A stretch of DNA of 64,000 nt. It comes from Pusillimonas sp. TS35 (GTDB lineage: Bacteria; Pseudomonadota; Gammaproteobacteria; Burkholderiales; Burkholderiaceae_B). Position numbers and translations under genes: made by a program. Where the stretch lies: contig NZ_WWER01000006.1 of assembly GCF_009857885.1 (NCBI RefSeq), positions 291,978 to 355,977 on the forward strand, given 5' to 3'. Under the pieces are notes generated by a model. That model had not been told where the DNA came from. It was given only the letters and a program-made list of their open reading frames with translations, and did no database searches. Below are positions 16,280 to 26,363 of the stretch, piece after piece. Position 1 is the first letter of the stretch. Every line of letters starts with the position of its first letter.

Positions 16280-17098
16280 TTAAAAAGTGTTCTTCCACTC
16301 TCGCAGGCTGGCAAAGACCTCGGCTTGGGTATCGAGCCTGGCCCCGGCATGGCGGGAGGCGGCTTGGATGATGTCAGCGTGCATGGTTCGGATAAACGGA
16401 TTGATGTTGCGTTCGGTCTCTATCGTTGACGGCAGGGTGGGCTTGCCTTGGGCGCGTAGGCCGGATGCTGCCTCCCATCGTTGCTGCAAAGCCTGGTTGC
16501 CTGGGTCGACGGTGCGTGCCCAGCGCAGGTTGGACAGGGTGTATTCATGCGCGCAGCACACCAGCGTATCGGCCGGTAAAGCGCTAAGTTTACCCAGAGA
16601 ATCAACCATTTGGGCAGCCGTTCCCTCAAAAAGGCGGCCACAGCCGCCTGAAAACAGGGTATCGCCACAGAACAGCACCGGAGGATGGCCGTTGAACTTC
16701 CCGAAATACGCAATATGCCCCGCAGTATGGCCAGGGACATCCAGCACCCGAAGCCGCAGGCCCGCGCGGGGCAATTGTACCGTATCGTCTTCGCCCAGCC
16801 GGACGTCACAGGCCGGCAGGCGCTCGCCAGCGGGGCCGTATACAGGTGCGCCGGTTTCCTGGATGATTTCGAGCACGCCGCCGACGTGGTCGCCGTGATG
16901 ATGCGTGAGTAAAATGGCGTCCAGCGTCAGGCCCAGGCGGTTTAGTGTGTCAAGTACAGGCTGCGCCTGTCCAGGGTCGACCACCACAGCGTGAGCACCC
17001 TTGCGCGCCATCCATATATAGTTGTCGGTGAAGGCGGGTATGGGCAGCAGTTCGGTATCGTCGTGTGGGCTGGCGGCGGTAGTTACATCGGTATTCAT
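16280..17098 (-). CDS. gloB: Hydroxyacylglutathione hydrolase (glyoxalase II)
   Basis: 272 residues from ATG 17098. A metallo-beta-lactamase fold enzyme that hydrolyses S-lactoylglutathione in methylglyoxal detoxification. The metal motif THHHGDH spans residues 65-71; LDVPGHTAGHIAYFG, FCGDTLFSGGCGRLFEG and CAHEYTLSNLRWA supply the remaining ligands, and the C-terminal FIRT segment matches the family. The N-terminus is about 15 residues longer than usual. It is divergent from the methyltransferase with a 16-nt gap, and runs into mltD. Confidence 0.94.
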   Translation of the reverse strand: MNTDVTTAASPHDDTELLPIPAFTDNYIWMARKGAHAVVVDPGQAQPVLDTLNRLGLTLDAILLTHHHGDHVGGVLEIIQETGAPVYGPAGERLPACDVRLGEDDTVQLPRAGLRLRVLDVPGHTAGHIAYFGKFNGHPPVLFCGDTLFSGGCGRLFEGTAAQMVDSLGKLSALPADTLVCCAHEYTLSNLRWARTVDPGNQALQQRWEAASGLRAQGKPTLPSTIETERNINPFIRTMHADIIQAASRHAGARLDTQAEVFASLREWKNTF

Positions 17099-17114
17099 CT
17101 GACCAGGAGCGAGA

Positions 17115-17876
17115 GTGTCCGCAGACCAACCCCTTATCATGGAGCTGGCCGAGTGGCTGGAAACGCCGCCCGGCCGGTATGTGCGCGGGTGGGAGCAGAC
17201 GCAGGTGGATGCCATGGTGGGCAATGTCTTTGGCTATCATGCCATACAAGTGGGCCTGTCGCATTGGGATTTACTACAAGCCAATCGCATCCCGTACAAG
17301 GGCCGCACCCACATCGAAGCGGCCCAGGCCGCCGAACTGGGCGCAATTCTGGTCACTGAGCCCGAAGCGTTGCCCTTCGATTCACAAAGCATCGATCTGC
17401 TGGTCATGCCGCATGTGCTCGAGTGTTCTTCCGATCCCCACCAAGTGCTGCGCGAAGCTGAACGGGTACTGATGCCCGAGGGCCGGGTCGTGATTACCGG
17501 TTTCAACCCCTGGAGCATCTGGGGGGTGAGCGACCGCGTACCCGGGTTGGATCCCCTGCTGCCCGTGCCCGCGCATCTTCAGGTTTCGCTCCCTCGCCTG
17601 AAAGACTGGTTCAAGCTGCTTACCTTCGACGTCGACCAGGCCCGCTTCGGGTGCTATCGTCCCGCCTGCAGTGATCAGGTTTGGCTCGACCGCTGGGCGT
17701 TCCTGGATGGTGCGGGCCAGCGCTGGTGGCCCGTATGCGGGGCGGTTTATGCCGTTACCGCCATTAAGCGGGTGGCCGGCATGCGGCTGGTGGGCCCCGC
17801 CTGGAAAACCGCCAAAAAGCGTGTGCGGCGGCAGGCAGTGGTCACCGGGCGCCATCACGTCACAAGAAGCCGGTAG
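17115..17876 (+). CDS. Class I SAM-dependent methyltransferase, unknown substrate
   Basis: 253 residues with a GTG start at 17115 after AGGAGCGA. The Rossmann core is recognisable through [59 protein letters not shown] gene of this type sits between gloB and rnhA in many beta-proteobacteria, so conservation of order supports a housekeeping role. The basic C-terminus ([10 protein letters not shown]) may contact nucleic acid. The substrate cannot be read from sequence. Confidence 0.85.
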   Translation: MSADQPLIMELAEWLETPPGRYVRGWEQTQVDAMVGNVFGYHAIQVGLSHWDLLQANRIPYKGRTHIEAAQAAELGAILVTEPEALPFDSQSIDLLVMPHVLECSSDPHQVLREAERVLMPEGRVVITGFNPWSIWGVSDRVPGLDPLLPVPAHLQVSLPRLKDWFKLLTFDVDQARFGCYRPACSDQVWLDRWAFLDGAGQRWWPVCGAVYAVTAIKRVAGMRLVGPAWKTAKKRVRRQAVVTGRHHVTRSR

Positions 17877-17910
17877 GCAATTTTCTTATTCCCCTTTACG
17901 CATCATATTC

Positions 17911-18381
17911 ATGACCATCAATCGCAGCCAGGTAGAAATCTGGACGGACGGCGCCTGCAAGGGCAACCCCGGCGTGGGCGGCTGGGGCGCACTGCTGCGC
18001 CAGGGCCGTCACGAAAAATCCCTATATGGCGGCGAGGCTGCCACTACCAATAACCGCATGGAACTCATGGCAGTCATCCAGGCACTGCGGGCACTCAAGC
18101 GGCGCTGCGACGTCGTGGTGCATACCGACTCGCAGTATGTGCAAAAGGGCATGAACGAGTGGCTGGTCAACTGGAAGCGGCGGGGCTGGCTGACGGCAGA
18201 AAAGAAACCCGTCAAGAATGCCGACTTATGGCGTGAGCTGGATGAGCTGGTCGCCGAGCATGTCGTGAGCTGGCGCTGGGTGCGCGGGCATGCCGGCGAC
18301 CCGGGCAACGAGCGTGCCGATGAGCTGGCCAATATGGGGGTTGAACTCATGCGTGACGAGCAACGCAATAAGGTCATGTAA
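17911..18381 (+). CDS. rnhA: Ribonuclease HI
   Basis: 156 residues from ATG 17911; the same frame is open upstream to 17671 but there it only shadows the methyltransferase. It cuts RNA in RNA-DNA hybrids. The catalytic carboxylates are all present: Asp13 ([11 protein letters not shown]), Glu51 (NNRMELMAV), Asp73 (HTDSQYV) and Asp137 (NERADELAN), with the activating His127 in RGHAGD. In related genomes dnaQ follows directly; here an RND pair lies between. Confidence 0.96.
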   Translation: MTINRSQVEIWTDGACKGNPGVGGWGALLRQGRHEKSLYGGEAATTNNRMELMAVIQALRALKRRCDVVVHTDSQYVQKGMNEWLVNWKRRGWLTAEKKPVKNADLWRELDELVAEHVVSWRWVRGHAGDPGNERADELANMGVELMRDEQRNKVM

Positions 18382-18534
18382 TATTTTGAAATCTAATGCT
18401 AAAGTCACGGTTTCACGCTCATTTCGGCGCGTCCCGCCTGCTTTCGCCATGAACCCCACTCGATCCGGGGCGCCCGTCCGCCCGCCGCGAAACTTTGGCC
18501 GCAGCGCAGGCAGCCCATGTGTGGGGCAGCGCTC

Positions 18535-19653
18535 ATGAGTGGCCGTACTGTGGTTGCGCTTGTGGCCTTGGCGGTCGGCCTCGCCCTAGGGGCAGCAGGC
18601 ATGCGCTTGGCCGATCGCACGTGGCCGGCCAAGCCTGCCGATACGGGCGCTGCCGTCGTTGCACCGGCGCAGGGCGGCGGGGCAGGCAAGAAAGGCAACC
18701 CCCGCGTCGAGGTCGTTCCGGTGGAGCAACAAGCCGTGCCGCGGGGCATATCGGCGGTGGGCAGCCTGCGCTCAGAGGATGCGGTTGTGCTGCGGGCCGA
18801 GGTCGCGGGGCGTATCACCGACATCAATTTCAAAGAAGGCGGGCACGTTGCCAAGGGCCAAGTGCTGGTGCGCCTGGACGATAGCGTGGCTCGCGCAGAA
18901 CTCAAGCAGGCACAGGCCAACCTGCGCCTGGCGTCCAGCCAGTACCAACGTGCGCGGCAGTTGGCAGAGCAGGGCTTCATCAGCAAGCAGGCGCGCGACG
19001 AGGCGGCGAGCCAGTTCGGGGTACAGGAAGCTGCCGTGGCACTGGCCCGGGCGCGCCTGGAAAAAACCGTCATCATCGCGCCCTTTGACGGGCTGATCGG
19101 CCTGCGCAACGTCTCCGTCGGCGATTACATCAACGCGGGCAGCGATTTGGCGCCGCTCGAATCGGTGGATCCGCTCAAGGTCGACTTTCGCATTCCAGAG
19201 CAATATTTTGCCGATGTGCGTGTCGGCCAGAAGCTGAACCTGAGTTTCGACGCCTTGCCGGGCCAGGCACGAGAAGGCGTGGTAGGTGCCATCAGCCCAT
19301 TGGTGGACGTAGGCGGGCGCTCGTTGTTGCTGCGGGCCACCGTGCCCAACACCGACGGAGCGTTGCGTCCGGGCATGTTCGCGCGTGTGCAGCTTGAGTT
19401 CAGCGACAGCCTGGCGCTGGTGGTGCCCGAAACCGCGCTGTCGCCATCGGGCGAATCGCAGTATGTCTACCGCGTTGCCGACGGGCGTGCCGAGCGCATT
19501 GAGGTGCGCGTGGGCAGCCGTCGTCAAGGCAAAGTGGAAATTATCGGCAGAATCAAGGCTGGCGACAAGGTGGTCGTGTCGGGCCTGCAGAAGATCGTCG
19601 ATGGCCGCGAGGTCGATATTGCCACGCCGGCGGCGTCCGCCCCGGCATCCTGA
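18535..19653 (+). CDS. RND efflux periplasmic adaptor (membrane fusion protein)
   Basis: 372 residues from ATG 18535 (a start six codons earlier is possible). One N-terminal membrane anchor (VVALVALAVGLALGAAGM) is followed by a biotinyl-lipoyl domain (VVLRAEVAGRITDINFKEGGHVAKGQVLVRLDD), a coiled-coil hairpin (QAQANLRLASSQYQRARQLAEQGFISKQARDEA), a second lipoyl half (KTVIIAPFDGLIGLRNVSVGDYI) and a beta-barrel. It links the pump at 19665-22715 to an outer-membrane channel, which is not encoded here. Eleven nt separate it from the pump gene. Confidence 0.92.
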   Translation: MSGRTVVALVALAVGLALGAAGMRLADRTWPAKPADTGAAVVAPAQGGGAGKKGNPRVEVVPVEQQAVPRGISAVGSLRSEDAVVLRAEVAGRITDINFKEGGHVAKGQVLVRLDDSVARAELKQAQANLRLASSQYQRARQLAEQGFISKQARDEAASQFGVQEAAVALARARLEKTVIIAPFDGLIGLRNVSVGDYINAGSDLAPLESVDPLKVDFRIPEQYFADVRVGQKLNLSFDALPGQAREGVVGAISPLVDVGGRSLLLRATVPNTDGALRPGMFARVQLEFSDSLALVVPETALSPSGESQYVYRVADGRAERIEVRVGSRRQGKVEIIGRIKAGDKVVVSGLQKIVDGREVDIATPAASAPAS

Positions 19654-19664
19654 CGGGGCCGTCC

Positions 19665-22600
19665 ATGATTCTGTCCGAAGTCTGTATCAAGCGGCCGGTA
19701 TTTGCCACGGTGCTGTCGCTGGTCATCGTGCTGGTGGGGCTTATTTCCTATCAGCGGCTCACGGTGCGCGAGTACCCAAACATCGACGAACCCGTGGTGT
19801 CCGTGCGCACCGAATACAAAGGCGCTTCGCCCGAGGTGATCGAGTCCCAGGTCACCAAGCCGCTCGAAGATCAGTTGTCGGGCATCGAGGGCGTAGATGT
19901 CATGACGTCACGCAGCCGCTCCGAAGTCAGCTTCATTAATATCAAGTTCAATCTTTCGCGCGACGCGGACTCGGCAGCTGCCGATGTGCGTGACAAGGTG
20001 GCGCGTGCGCGCCGTTTCCTGCCTGATGAGGTCGACGAGCCGGTTATCAGCAAGGTCGAGGCCGATACCACGCCGGTGCTGTTCCTGGGTGTAGAAACGG
20101 GCGGAATGTCGGCCATCGAAGCATCCGACTACATCAATCGCTACATCAAGACGCGACTGTCGGTATTGCCGGGGGCGGCTGAAGTACGTGTGTATGGCGA
20201 GCGGCTGCCGTCCATGCGCGTATATGTGGATCGCGTGCGCCTGGGCGCCTACAGCCTGACGGTGCAAGATGTGGAGAGCGCCTTGCGAGCACAGAACGTG
20301 CTGATCCCCGCAGGGCGCATTGAATCCATCGCCCGGGAGTTCACGGTAATGTCCACCACCGATCTGCAGACGGTGCGGCAGTTTCAGGATGTGATTGTGG
20401 CGACGGTGCAAGGCTACCCCGTCAAGCTGAGCGATGTGGCGGATGTGGGCATTGGCGCCCGCGATGACCGCATCCTGGCGCGCCTGAACGGCCAGCCTGC
20501 GCTTACCATCGGCATTACCAAGCAGTCCACAGCCAACCCGCTGGACTTGTCGCGCTACGTGCGGGCCGAGCTTGATGCCATCAACGAGAACCTTCCGCAG
20601 GGTATGAAGCTCAGCGTCACCTATGATACCTCGGTCTTCATCGAGGAGTCGATCAAAGCCGTTTATAAAACAGTGGGTGAAGCCATCCTGCTGGTGGTGT
20701 TGGTGATTTTCTTCTTCTTGCGCAACGTGCGGGCCAGCCTCATACCGATTGTCACGATACCGGTTTCGCTGATTGGTGCGTTCGGCATCATGTACTTTTT
20801 CGGATTCTCGATCAATACACTGACGCTGCTGGCCATGGTGCTGGCCATCGGGTTGGTCGTGGATGATGCCATCGTGGTGCTGGAGAATATTTTCCGCCAC
20901 ATTGAAGAAGGCAAGACGCGCAGGGAGGCAGCATTCCTGGGTGCGCGCGAGATCGGCTTTGCCGTGATAGCCATGACGCTGACGCTGGTCACGGTGTACG
21001 CGCCGCTGGCTTTTGCCACTGGTCGCACTGGCCGGCTGTTCATCGAGTTTGCGCTGACGCTTGCCGGTGCCGTGCTGGTTTCGGGCTTTATTGCGCTGAC
21101 GCTGACGCCCATGATGTGCTCGCTGATGCTGCGCCACCAAGCGGGGCACGGCAAGCTTTATACGATGATCGAGCACATGCTGGGGTGGTTGAATGAACGC
21201 TACCGCAACGGGCTGGCACGCGCGCTGCGCCACCGTCTCCTCGTGCTGTTGGTGGGGTTGGTTGTGGCGCTGGGCAGTGTGGTGCTGTTCAACGTCGTCA
21301 AGCGCGAACTTTCGCCGGTGGAAGACCGCGGGGTGATCTATGGCATGCTCAGTGGCCCGGAGGGCGCCACCATCGACTACATGCTGCAGAGCATCGAGAA
21401 GGTGGAGCGTATCTACAGCGACATTCCCGAGGCCGCCGCTTACCAGTCCATCATCGGCTTTCCCACAGTCACGGATGGCCTGGCCATCCTGCGTCTCAAG
21501 CCCTGGAGCGAACGGAACCGAAAGCAGCAGGAAATTGCCGAGTCGCTGCGGCCGCGCTTCAATGCGCTGCCGGGCGTACGCGCCTTTCCCACCAACCCGC
21601 CCTCGCTGGGCCAGCGCGCCACGTCCAAGCCCGTCAACTTCATGATCATGAGCCAGGCGTCTTATCCGGAGATGTCGAAAATGGTCGACACGTTCGTGGA
21701 CCGCCTGCGCGACTATCCCGGCCTGCAGAACCTTGACACCGACCTGCGCCTGAATACGCCTGAACTGCGCGTCATCGTGCAGCGCGACAAGCTGGCGGAC
21801 GTGGGCGTGAGTGTCGAAGCCGTCGGGCGCACACTGGAGTCCATGCTCGGGGGGCGGCAGGTCACTCGCTTTCGCGACAGCGGCGAGCAGTACGACGTGA
21901 TCGTGCAGGTCAAGAAACAGGATCGTGCCGACCCGGCTGATATCTCGGATATCTACGTGCGCACCCGTGATGGCGGCATGGTCCAGCTGTCCAATTTCGT
22001 GACCGTGGCCGAAAGTGTCTCACCGCAGTCGCTTAACCATTTCAACCGCCTGCGTGCAGTCAAGGTCGAGGCTGCGGTGGCGCCTGGTTACGCGCTGGGC
22101 GAAGTATTGGCGCATATGGACGCCGTCGCGCGGGACGTGCTGCCGCATACGGTGCAAACTGATCTGGACGGCCAGTCGCGCGAGTTCCGTGATGCCTCGG
22201 GCGGCTTGTACCTGGTGTTCGCCATGGCTCTGGCGTTCATCTATCTGGTGCTCGCGGCCCAGTTCGAAAGCTGGCGCAACCCGCTGATCATCATGTTTTC
22301 GGTGCCGCTGTCGATGACGGGTGCGCTGCTGGCCCTGTATCTCTCGGGTGGCACGTTGTCCATCTACAGTCAGATTGGGCTCATCACCCTGGTGGGCTTG
22401 ATTACCAAGCACGGCATCCTGATCTGCGAGTTCGCCAATCAGTTGCGCGCCGACGGCATGGCCATGCGTGAAGCCGTCATCGAGGCCTGCGTGCTGCGGC
22501 TGCGGCCTATTTTGATGACGACCGGCGCCATGGCGCTGGGTGTGCTGCCGCTGGCCTATGCCACTGGCGCCGGAGCCGAATCACGCCAGCAGATCGGCTG

Positions 22601-22715
22601 GGTGCTTGTGGGAGGCTTGACCTTCGGCACTGTGTTGACGCTGTTTGTGGTGCCGGTGGCCTACAGTCTGATCGCCAGCCGCGCACGGCCCAAATCCAGC
22701 ATTTCAGACGCCTGA
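19665..22715 (+). CDS. RND multidrug efflux pump subunit (AcrB/MexB-like)
   Basis: 1016 residues with the RND repeat structure: a first membrane helix, a large periplasmic loop, helices 2-6, and the same again. The proton-relay pair Asp-Asp is in MVLAIGLVVDDAIVVLENIFRH. Other signatures are NIDEPVVSVRTEYKGASPEVIESQVTKPLE near the start and GLITKHGILICEFANQLRADG in helix 10-11. It exports drugs or toxic solutes by proton antiport through a tripartite envelope complex. It is slightly shorter than AcrB (about 1050). No local repressor gene is seen. Confidence 0.94.
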   Translation: MILSEVCIKRPVFATVLSLVIVLVGLISYQRLTVREYPNIDEPVVSVRTEYKGASPEVIESQVTKPLEDQLSGIEGVDVMTSRSRSEVSFINIKFNLSRDADSAAADVRDKVARARRFLPDEVDEPVISKVEADTTPVLFLGVETGGMSAIEASDYINRYIKTRLSVLPGAAEVRVYGERLPSMRVYVDRVRLGAYSLTVQDVESALRAQNVLIPAGRIESIAREFTVMSTTDLQTVRQFQDVIVATVQGYPVKLSDVADVGIGARDDRILARLNGQPALTIGITKQSTANPLDLSRYVRAELDAINENLPQGMKLSVTYDTSVFIEESIKAVYKTVGEAILLVVLVIFFFLRNVRASLIPIVTIPVSLIGAFGIMYFFGFSINTLTLLAMVLAIGLVVDDAIVVLENIFRHIEEGKTRREAAFLGAREIGFAVIAMTLTLVTVYAPLAFATGRTGRLFIEFALTLAGAVLVSGFIALTLTPMMCSLMLRHQAGHGKLYTMIEHMLGWLNERYRNGLARALRHRLLVLLVGLVVALGSVVLFNVVKRELSPVEDRGVIYGMLSGPEGATIDYMLQSIEKVERIYSDIPEAAAYQSIIGFPTVTDGLAILRLKPWSERNRKQQEIAESLRPRFNALPGVRAFPTNPPSLGQRATSKPVNFMIMSQASYPEMSKMVDTFVDRLRDYPGLQNLDTDLRLNTPELRVIVQRDKLADVGVSVEAVGRTLESMLGGRQVTRFRDSGEQYDVIVQVKKQDRADPADISDIYVRTRDGGMVQLSNFVTVAESVSPQSLNHFNRLRAVKVEAAVAPGYALGEVLAHMDAVARDVLPHTVQTDLDGQSREFRDASGGLYLVFAMALAFIYLVLAAQFESWRNPLIIMFSVPLSMTGALLALYLSGGTLSIYSQIGLITLVGLITKHGILICEFANQLRADGMAMREAVIEACVLRLRPILMTTGAMALGVLPLAYATGAGAESRQQIGWVLVGGLTFGTVLTLFVVPVAYSLIASRARPKSSISDA

Positions 22716-22782
22716 TTCCGGCGTGCCCGGCCGGCTTTATACTGTGAACCTGATTCAACAAGGTAGCGTGAGGGAGCAGGCA

Positions 22783-23523
22783 GTGACGACAACACCCGGC
22801 AACAACAGATGCATCGTGCTCGATACGGAAACCACCGGGCTTGACCCTGCCCAGGGGCATCGCATCGTCGAAATGGCTTGCGTGGAAATCGAAAACCGCA
22901 TGATCACGGGGCGCAACCTGCACTTGTACCTCAACCCCGACCGCGACAGCGACCCCGAAGCCTTGGCTGTGCATGGCCTGACCACCGACTTCCTTTCAGG
23001 TCATCCTCGCTTCGAAGAAGTAGCCCAGCAACTCATCGACTTCGTCGACGGCGCCGAGGTCATCATCCACAACGCGGCGTTCGACACCAAGTTTCTCAAT
23101 GCGGAACTGCGCCGCTGCGGCCGGCCCGCCTTCGAAACTTTGTGCGGCAGCATCACCGACTCGCTGCTGCGCGCGCGCGAAATGCACCCCGGCAAGCGTA
23201 ATTCGCTTGACGCGCTGTGCGAGCGCTATGGCATCTCCAACGCCCATCGCACGCTGCACGGCGCCTTGCTCGACTCTGAACTGCTGGCGGATGTCTGGCT
23301 GGCCATGACGCGCGGGCAGGACGCCCTGCTGATGGATTTTGCGGAAGAAGGGCAGGGTGGCGCGGATGGGCTGCCCGGCCATAAAGTGGATGCTGCGGCG
23401 TTGCGCGTGATTCTTGCCGATGCCAGCGAACTGGCCGAGCACGCGGCTTACCTGGAGGCGCTGGACAAAGCCGCGGGCAAGCCGTGTGTGTGGCGCGGCG
23501 AGCAGGCAGCTCAGCCGGCTTGA
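22783..23523 (+). CDS. dnaQ: DNA polymerase III epsilon subunit (3'-5' proofreading exonuclease)
   Basis: 246 residues; the GTG at 22783 after GGGAGCAG is preferred over an ATG at 22723. DEDDh exonuclease motifs are intact: ExoI IVLDTETTGLDPAQGHRIVEMA, ExoII IIHNAAFDTKFLNAEL and ExoIII RTLHGALLDSELLADVW. The C-terminal tail that contacts the alpha subunit follows. The last 13 nt overlap the convergent LysR gene. Confidence 0.95.
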   Translation: MTTTPGNNRCIVLDTETTGLDPAQGHRIVEMACVEIENRMITGRNLHLYLNPDRDSDPEALAVHGLTTDFLSGHPRFEEVAQQLIDFVDGAEVIIHNAAFDTKFLNAELRRCGRPAFETLCGSITDSLLRAREMHPGKRNSLDALCERYGISNAHRTLHGALLDSELLADVWLAMTRGQDALLMDFAEEGQGGADGLPGHKVDAAALRVILADASELAEHAAYLEALDKAAGKPCVWRGEQAAQPA

Positions 23524-24518
23524 TGGCGGCTTGCGCCGCGCCCAGACGCGGCCAGGAAATTAAGCGGCTTGTTGCCCTCGAAGCCATGGCGGGCGTCATC
23601 TTGCCGGCTGCCTTGGCGGACCAGCTCGATGAGCAGCTCCGCCAGCAGTGTTGCGCTGGGGGTAAGTGTCCGGCCTTTGATCTTCACCAGCGCCCATTCG
23701 CCGAACCTGTTGCGAGACATCGGCACATGCAGCTTTATGATATTGGCGTTCGGAAACCGGGTTTCCATCATCAGGTTGCTGGTGACGAGAATGATATCGG
23801 AGCCAGGGATGATCCGGTTGAGCAAGGCCATATCATCGCATTCGATGCTGACCTGGAAGTTATCGTTGGGGCCCAGCCCCATGCTTTGCTTCAATGACAG
23901 AAACATCTGCGGAGGCAGGCTCACCGACGCGAACGCATACTTCAGCAGCTCGGTGGCCTGTACCGTGCGGGACGGATCGCTGGCGATCAAGGGATGATCG
24001 CGGCTGCAGCACAGCGTAACCGTCAGGCCACCAATTGGCGTGATGTCCAGCGTGGCGTCCTGCTTGATGTCGCGCACATCCGCCATGAAAAAATCAATTT
24101 TCCCAGCGTGCAGTGCTGCCAACAGATTGGCCCAGTGGTCTATGCGGATGCTGAACGACACCCTGGGATAGCGTTGGTGAAACTGATGGATGGCGGTATC
24201 CAGAAAGCTTGCCGCCGGAAACGGGCCCGAGCCCAGTGCGACGCTGCCCAGCTCGCCGGTTTTCAGGTACTCGATATTTTTGCGAAAGCTCGTTGCCTCT
24301 GACAGCAGATGGCGCGCATGGGTGATGACATGCTGGCCGGTAGGGGCGACCTCTACTTTGTTCGTTGTGCGCGCAAAGATCTGGATGCCGATTTCCTCCT
24401 CGAGTGCCGAAATGCTTTTGCTGAGCGCGGATTGGCTCAGGTGTACGCGTTCGGCGGCTTTGCTGAAGCTCAGCGTATCTGCGAGCGCGACAACGTGCGT
24501 GAGCTGCTTGAAGTTCAT
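23511..24518 (-). CDS. LysR-family transcriptional regulator
   Basis: 335 residues. The helix-turn-helix is MNFKQLTHVVALADTLSFSKAAERVHLSQSALSKSISALEEEIGIQIFART; the rest is the two-lobed effector domain. It is divergent from the FAD oxidoreductase-RidA-ABC cluster (140 nt spacer) and so is the likely activator of that cluster. The C-terminal end is longer than the usual 300 residues and runs 13 nt into dnaQ on the opposite strand. Confidence 0.9.
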   Translation of the reverse strand: MNFKQLTHVVALADTLSFSKAAERVHLSQSALSKSISALEEEIGIQIFARTTNKVEVAPTGQHVITHARHLLSEATSFRKNIEYLKTGELGSVALGSGPFPAASFLDTAIHQFHQRYPRVSFSIRIDHWANLLAALHAGKIDFFMADVRDIKQDATLDITPIGGLTVTLCCSRDHPLIASDPSRTVQATELLKYAFASVSLPPQMFLSLKQSMGLGPNDNFQVSIECDDMALLNRIIPGSDIILVTSNLMMETRFPNANIIKLHVPMSRNRFGEWALVKIKGRTLTPSATLLAELLIELVRQGSRQDDARHGFEGNKPLNFLAASGRGASRHQAG

Positions 24519-24658
24519 TTATGAATGAATCGAATAAAGGTAGCCAATGTTTTTCATTTTACATCTGAAACATGGACTGGCAGAGTAGCAAAAACATACC
24601 CGGATGACTGCAGCGCATACCTGATCGGCATCCGACATTAGCAATATGGAGACACGGT

Positions 24659-25951
24659 GTGATCGAATACCGGGCTTATGCATCGCCCAGCGGGTGGAAT
24701 GCCATTTCCGAGATAAAGGCTGGCTATACGACGCTGCAAGCCGATGCCGTGGCGGATTATCTGGTGGTTGGCGCCGGCTTTGCAGGCTTGGCTGCGGCGC
24801 GCAGGTTGGCTGAACTGCATCCCAGCGAACGCATCGTGCTGCTGGACGCCGGCCTGCCAGGCGAAAACAGCTCGGGCCGCAATTCTGGTTTCATGATCAC
24901 CCAGCCGTACGCCAAAATCTCGGCCAGCCGCGACGCGGCGCAGCGTGAGTGGCAAATCCGGCTGCTGTCCCACGGCAAGCAGCAGTTGCACACCATCGTG
25001 CAAGAACACACTATCGCCTGCGGCTGGGGCGAGATCGGCCATTACAAGGCCGCAACGACACCTGTCGGTGCTCGCGCGCTCGGCGCATTGCGCCAGACAC
25101 TTGCCGACAACAAAGTACCGTTTCGGGTGCTTGACGCACGCGACATCGCAAGCGAACTGGGTACTGGCTATTACCAAGCTGCTCTCTGGCTGCCCAGTTG
25201 CGCACTGGCGCAGCCGGCGGAACTGGTCAACGGGTTGATCGAGGTGCTGCCCGCCAATGTGAGCGCATACTTTGACACGCCCGTACAGAATATTCGCGGC
25301 TCAGGGCCGTACGTTGTAGAAACGGGCGGCGGCACAGTCAGTGCGCGCACGCTGCTGCTCTGTGTAAATTCGCAACTGCCCGAGTTCGGCCATGCGGGTT
25401 TTCGTCAACTCACCATGTACACCTATGCCGGCCTCACCCGGCCATTGTCCACAGCGGAAGCTGCTCAGTTTGGCCGCGACGCGGATTGGGGGCTGACGCC
25501 GGTCGAGCGGCTCGAGGCCACAAGCCGCAAGGTGGGCGGCAAGCGCTATATGCTGCGCACGGGTTTCTCATACAAGCGTGAGCTGCCTCCCGAGCAGGTG
25601 GCATGCCTGTTGGCGCGCGCCTTGGCTGCTCGTCATCCCGATCTGCCAGCGGACATTTTCGAGCATATCTGGGGTGGGGCGGTCAGCCTTACGCGCAACG
25701 ACGCGCCGATCCTACGCCAGGTGGGGGGGCGGGCATTCGTCCTGTCGGGCTGCAACGCGTCGGGCATCCTCAAGATGTCGGCACTGGGTGAGCTGCTCGC
25801 CGACATGGCCGTTGACCGTGCTTCACCGCTGCTGGCTGAAACGCTGGCCCTCAGCAAACCGGCCTTCATCCCGCCGGATCCGTTGCGGCGCATCGCCGTG
25901 AATATGAACCTGCGCAAATTCAAGCGCGAATTGACCGGAAGTCATGCATGA
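24659..25951 (+). CDS. FAD-dependent oxidoreductase (PuuB/DadA-like, amine or amino-acid oxidation)
   Basis: 430 residues with a GTG start after GGAGACAC. The FAD fold is DYLVVGAGFAGLAAARRLAELHPSERIVLLDAG, and GENSSGRNSGFMI is typical of the gamma-glutamylputrescine oxidase group. The C-terminal end has HIWGGAVSLTRNDAPILRQVGGRAFVLSGCNASG. It likely oxidises a C-N bond to an imine. The RidA gene overlaps its stop by four bases, which fits because RidA hydrolyses imines and enamines. Substrate unknown. Confidence 0.86.
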   Translation: MIEYRAYASPSGWNAISEIKAGYTTLQADAVADYLVVGAGFAGLAAARRLAELHPSERIVLLDAGLPGENSSGRNSGFMITQPYAKISASRDAAQREWQIRLLSHGKQQLHTIVQEHTIACGWGEIGHYKAATTPVGARALGALRQTLADNKVPFRVLDARDIASELGTGYYQAALWLPSCALAQPAELVNGLIEVLPANVSAYFDTPVQNIRGSGPYVVETGGGTVSARTLLLCVNSQLPEFGHAGFRQLTMYTYAGLTRPLSTAEAAQFGRDADWGLTPVERLEATSRKVGGKRYMLRTGFSYKRELPPEQVACLLARALAARHPDLPADIFEHIWGGAVSLTRNDAPILRQVGGRAFVLSGCNASGILKMSALGELLADMAVDRASPLLAETLALSKPAFIPPDPLRRIAVNMNLRKFKRELTGSHA

Positions 25952-26355
25952 GCACCGTCGCAATAACGCTTAAAGCCGTACAGAGCCGCATCGTCAATCC
26001 CCCTACCGTGCCCATCACCAACGCTATCGACGCGGGGCAACTGGTGTTTACGGTGCAGATGCCGCGCGATCCGGAAACGATGAAGGCCAGTGGGGACGGT
26101 GATATCCGCGTCCAGGCGGACAGAGTTTTCAGCCAGCTCGCGCACGTCCTCGAATGTGCTGGATCGAGCTTGAGGCATGTTGCCCAGATGACGATTTATT
26201 TGGTCAACAAGGAAGACGCCGCCGGCATGAATGAGGTCTATGGCCGCTATTTCACGCAAGCGCCATTCCCCAATCGTGCAACGGTCGTGGTGAAGGAACT
26301 TCTGGGCCCGAACTGCCTGATTGAAATTGTGGTTCAGGCGGTGAAGGCGGAGTAA
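25948..26355 (+). CDS. RidA/YjgF family enamine-imine deaminase
   Basis: 135 residues, standard size. Family landmarks are NAIDAGQLVFTVQMPRD, SQLAHVLECAGSSLRHVAQMTIYLVNKEDAAGMNEVYGRYF and NRATVVVKELLGPNCLIEI. RidA proteins hydrolyse reactive imines to oxoacids plus ammonia. The arginine of the substrate carboxylate site that most RidA proteins have (xNRATVxV) is present. ATGA overlap with the preceding oxidoreductase and a 9-nt gap to the next gene show tight coupling. Confidence 0.88.
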   Translation: MSTVAITLKAVQSRIVNPPTVPITNAIDAGQLVFTVQMPRDPETMKASGDGDIRVQADRVFSQLAHVLECAGSSLRHVAQMTIYLVNKEDAAGMNEVYGRYFTQAPFPNRATVVVKELLGPNCLIEIVVQAVKAE

Positions 26356-26363
26356 GCAGCGCA

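Noticed and set aside
19908..21233. 441-codon frame opposite the RND pump gene
   Set aside because: Antisense shadow, His/Gln/Arg-rich; the pump frame carries all conserved motifs.
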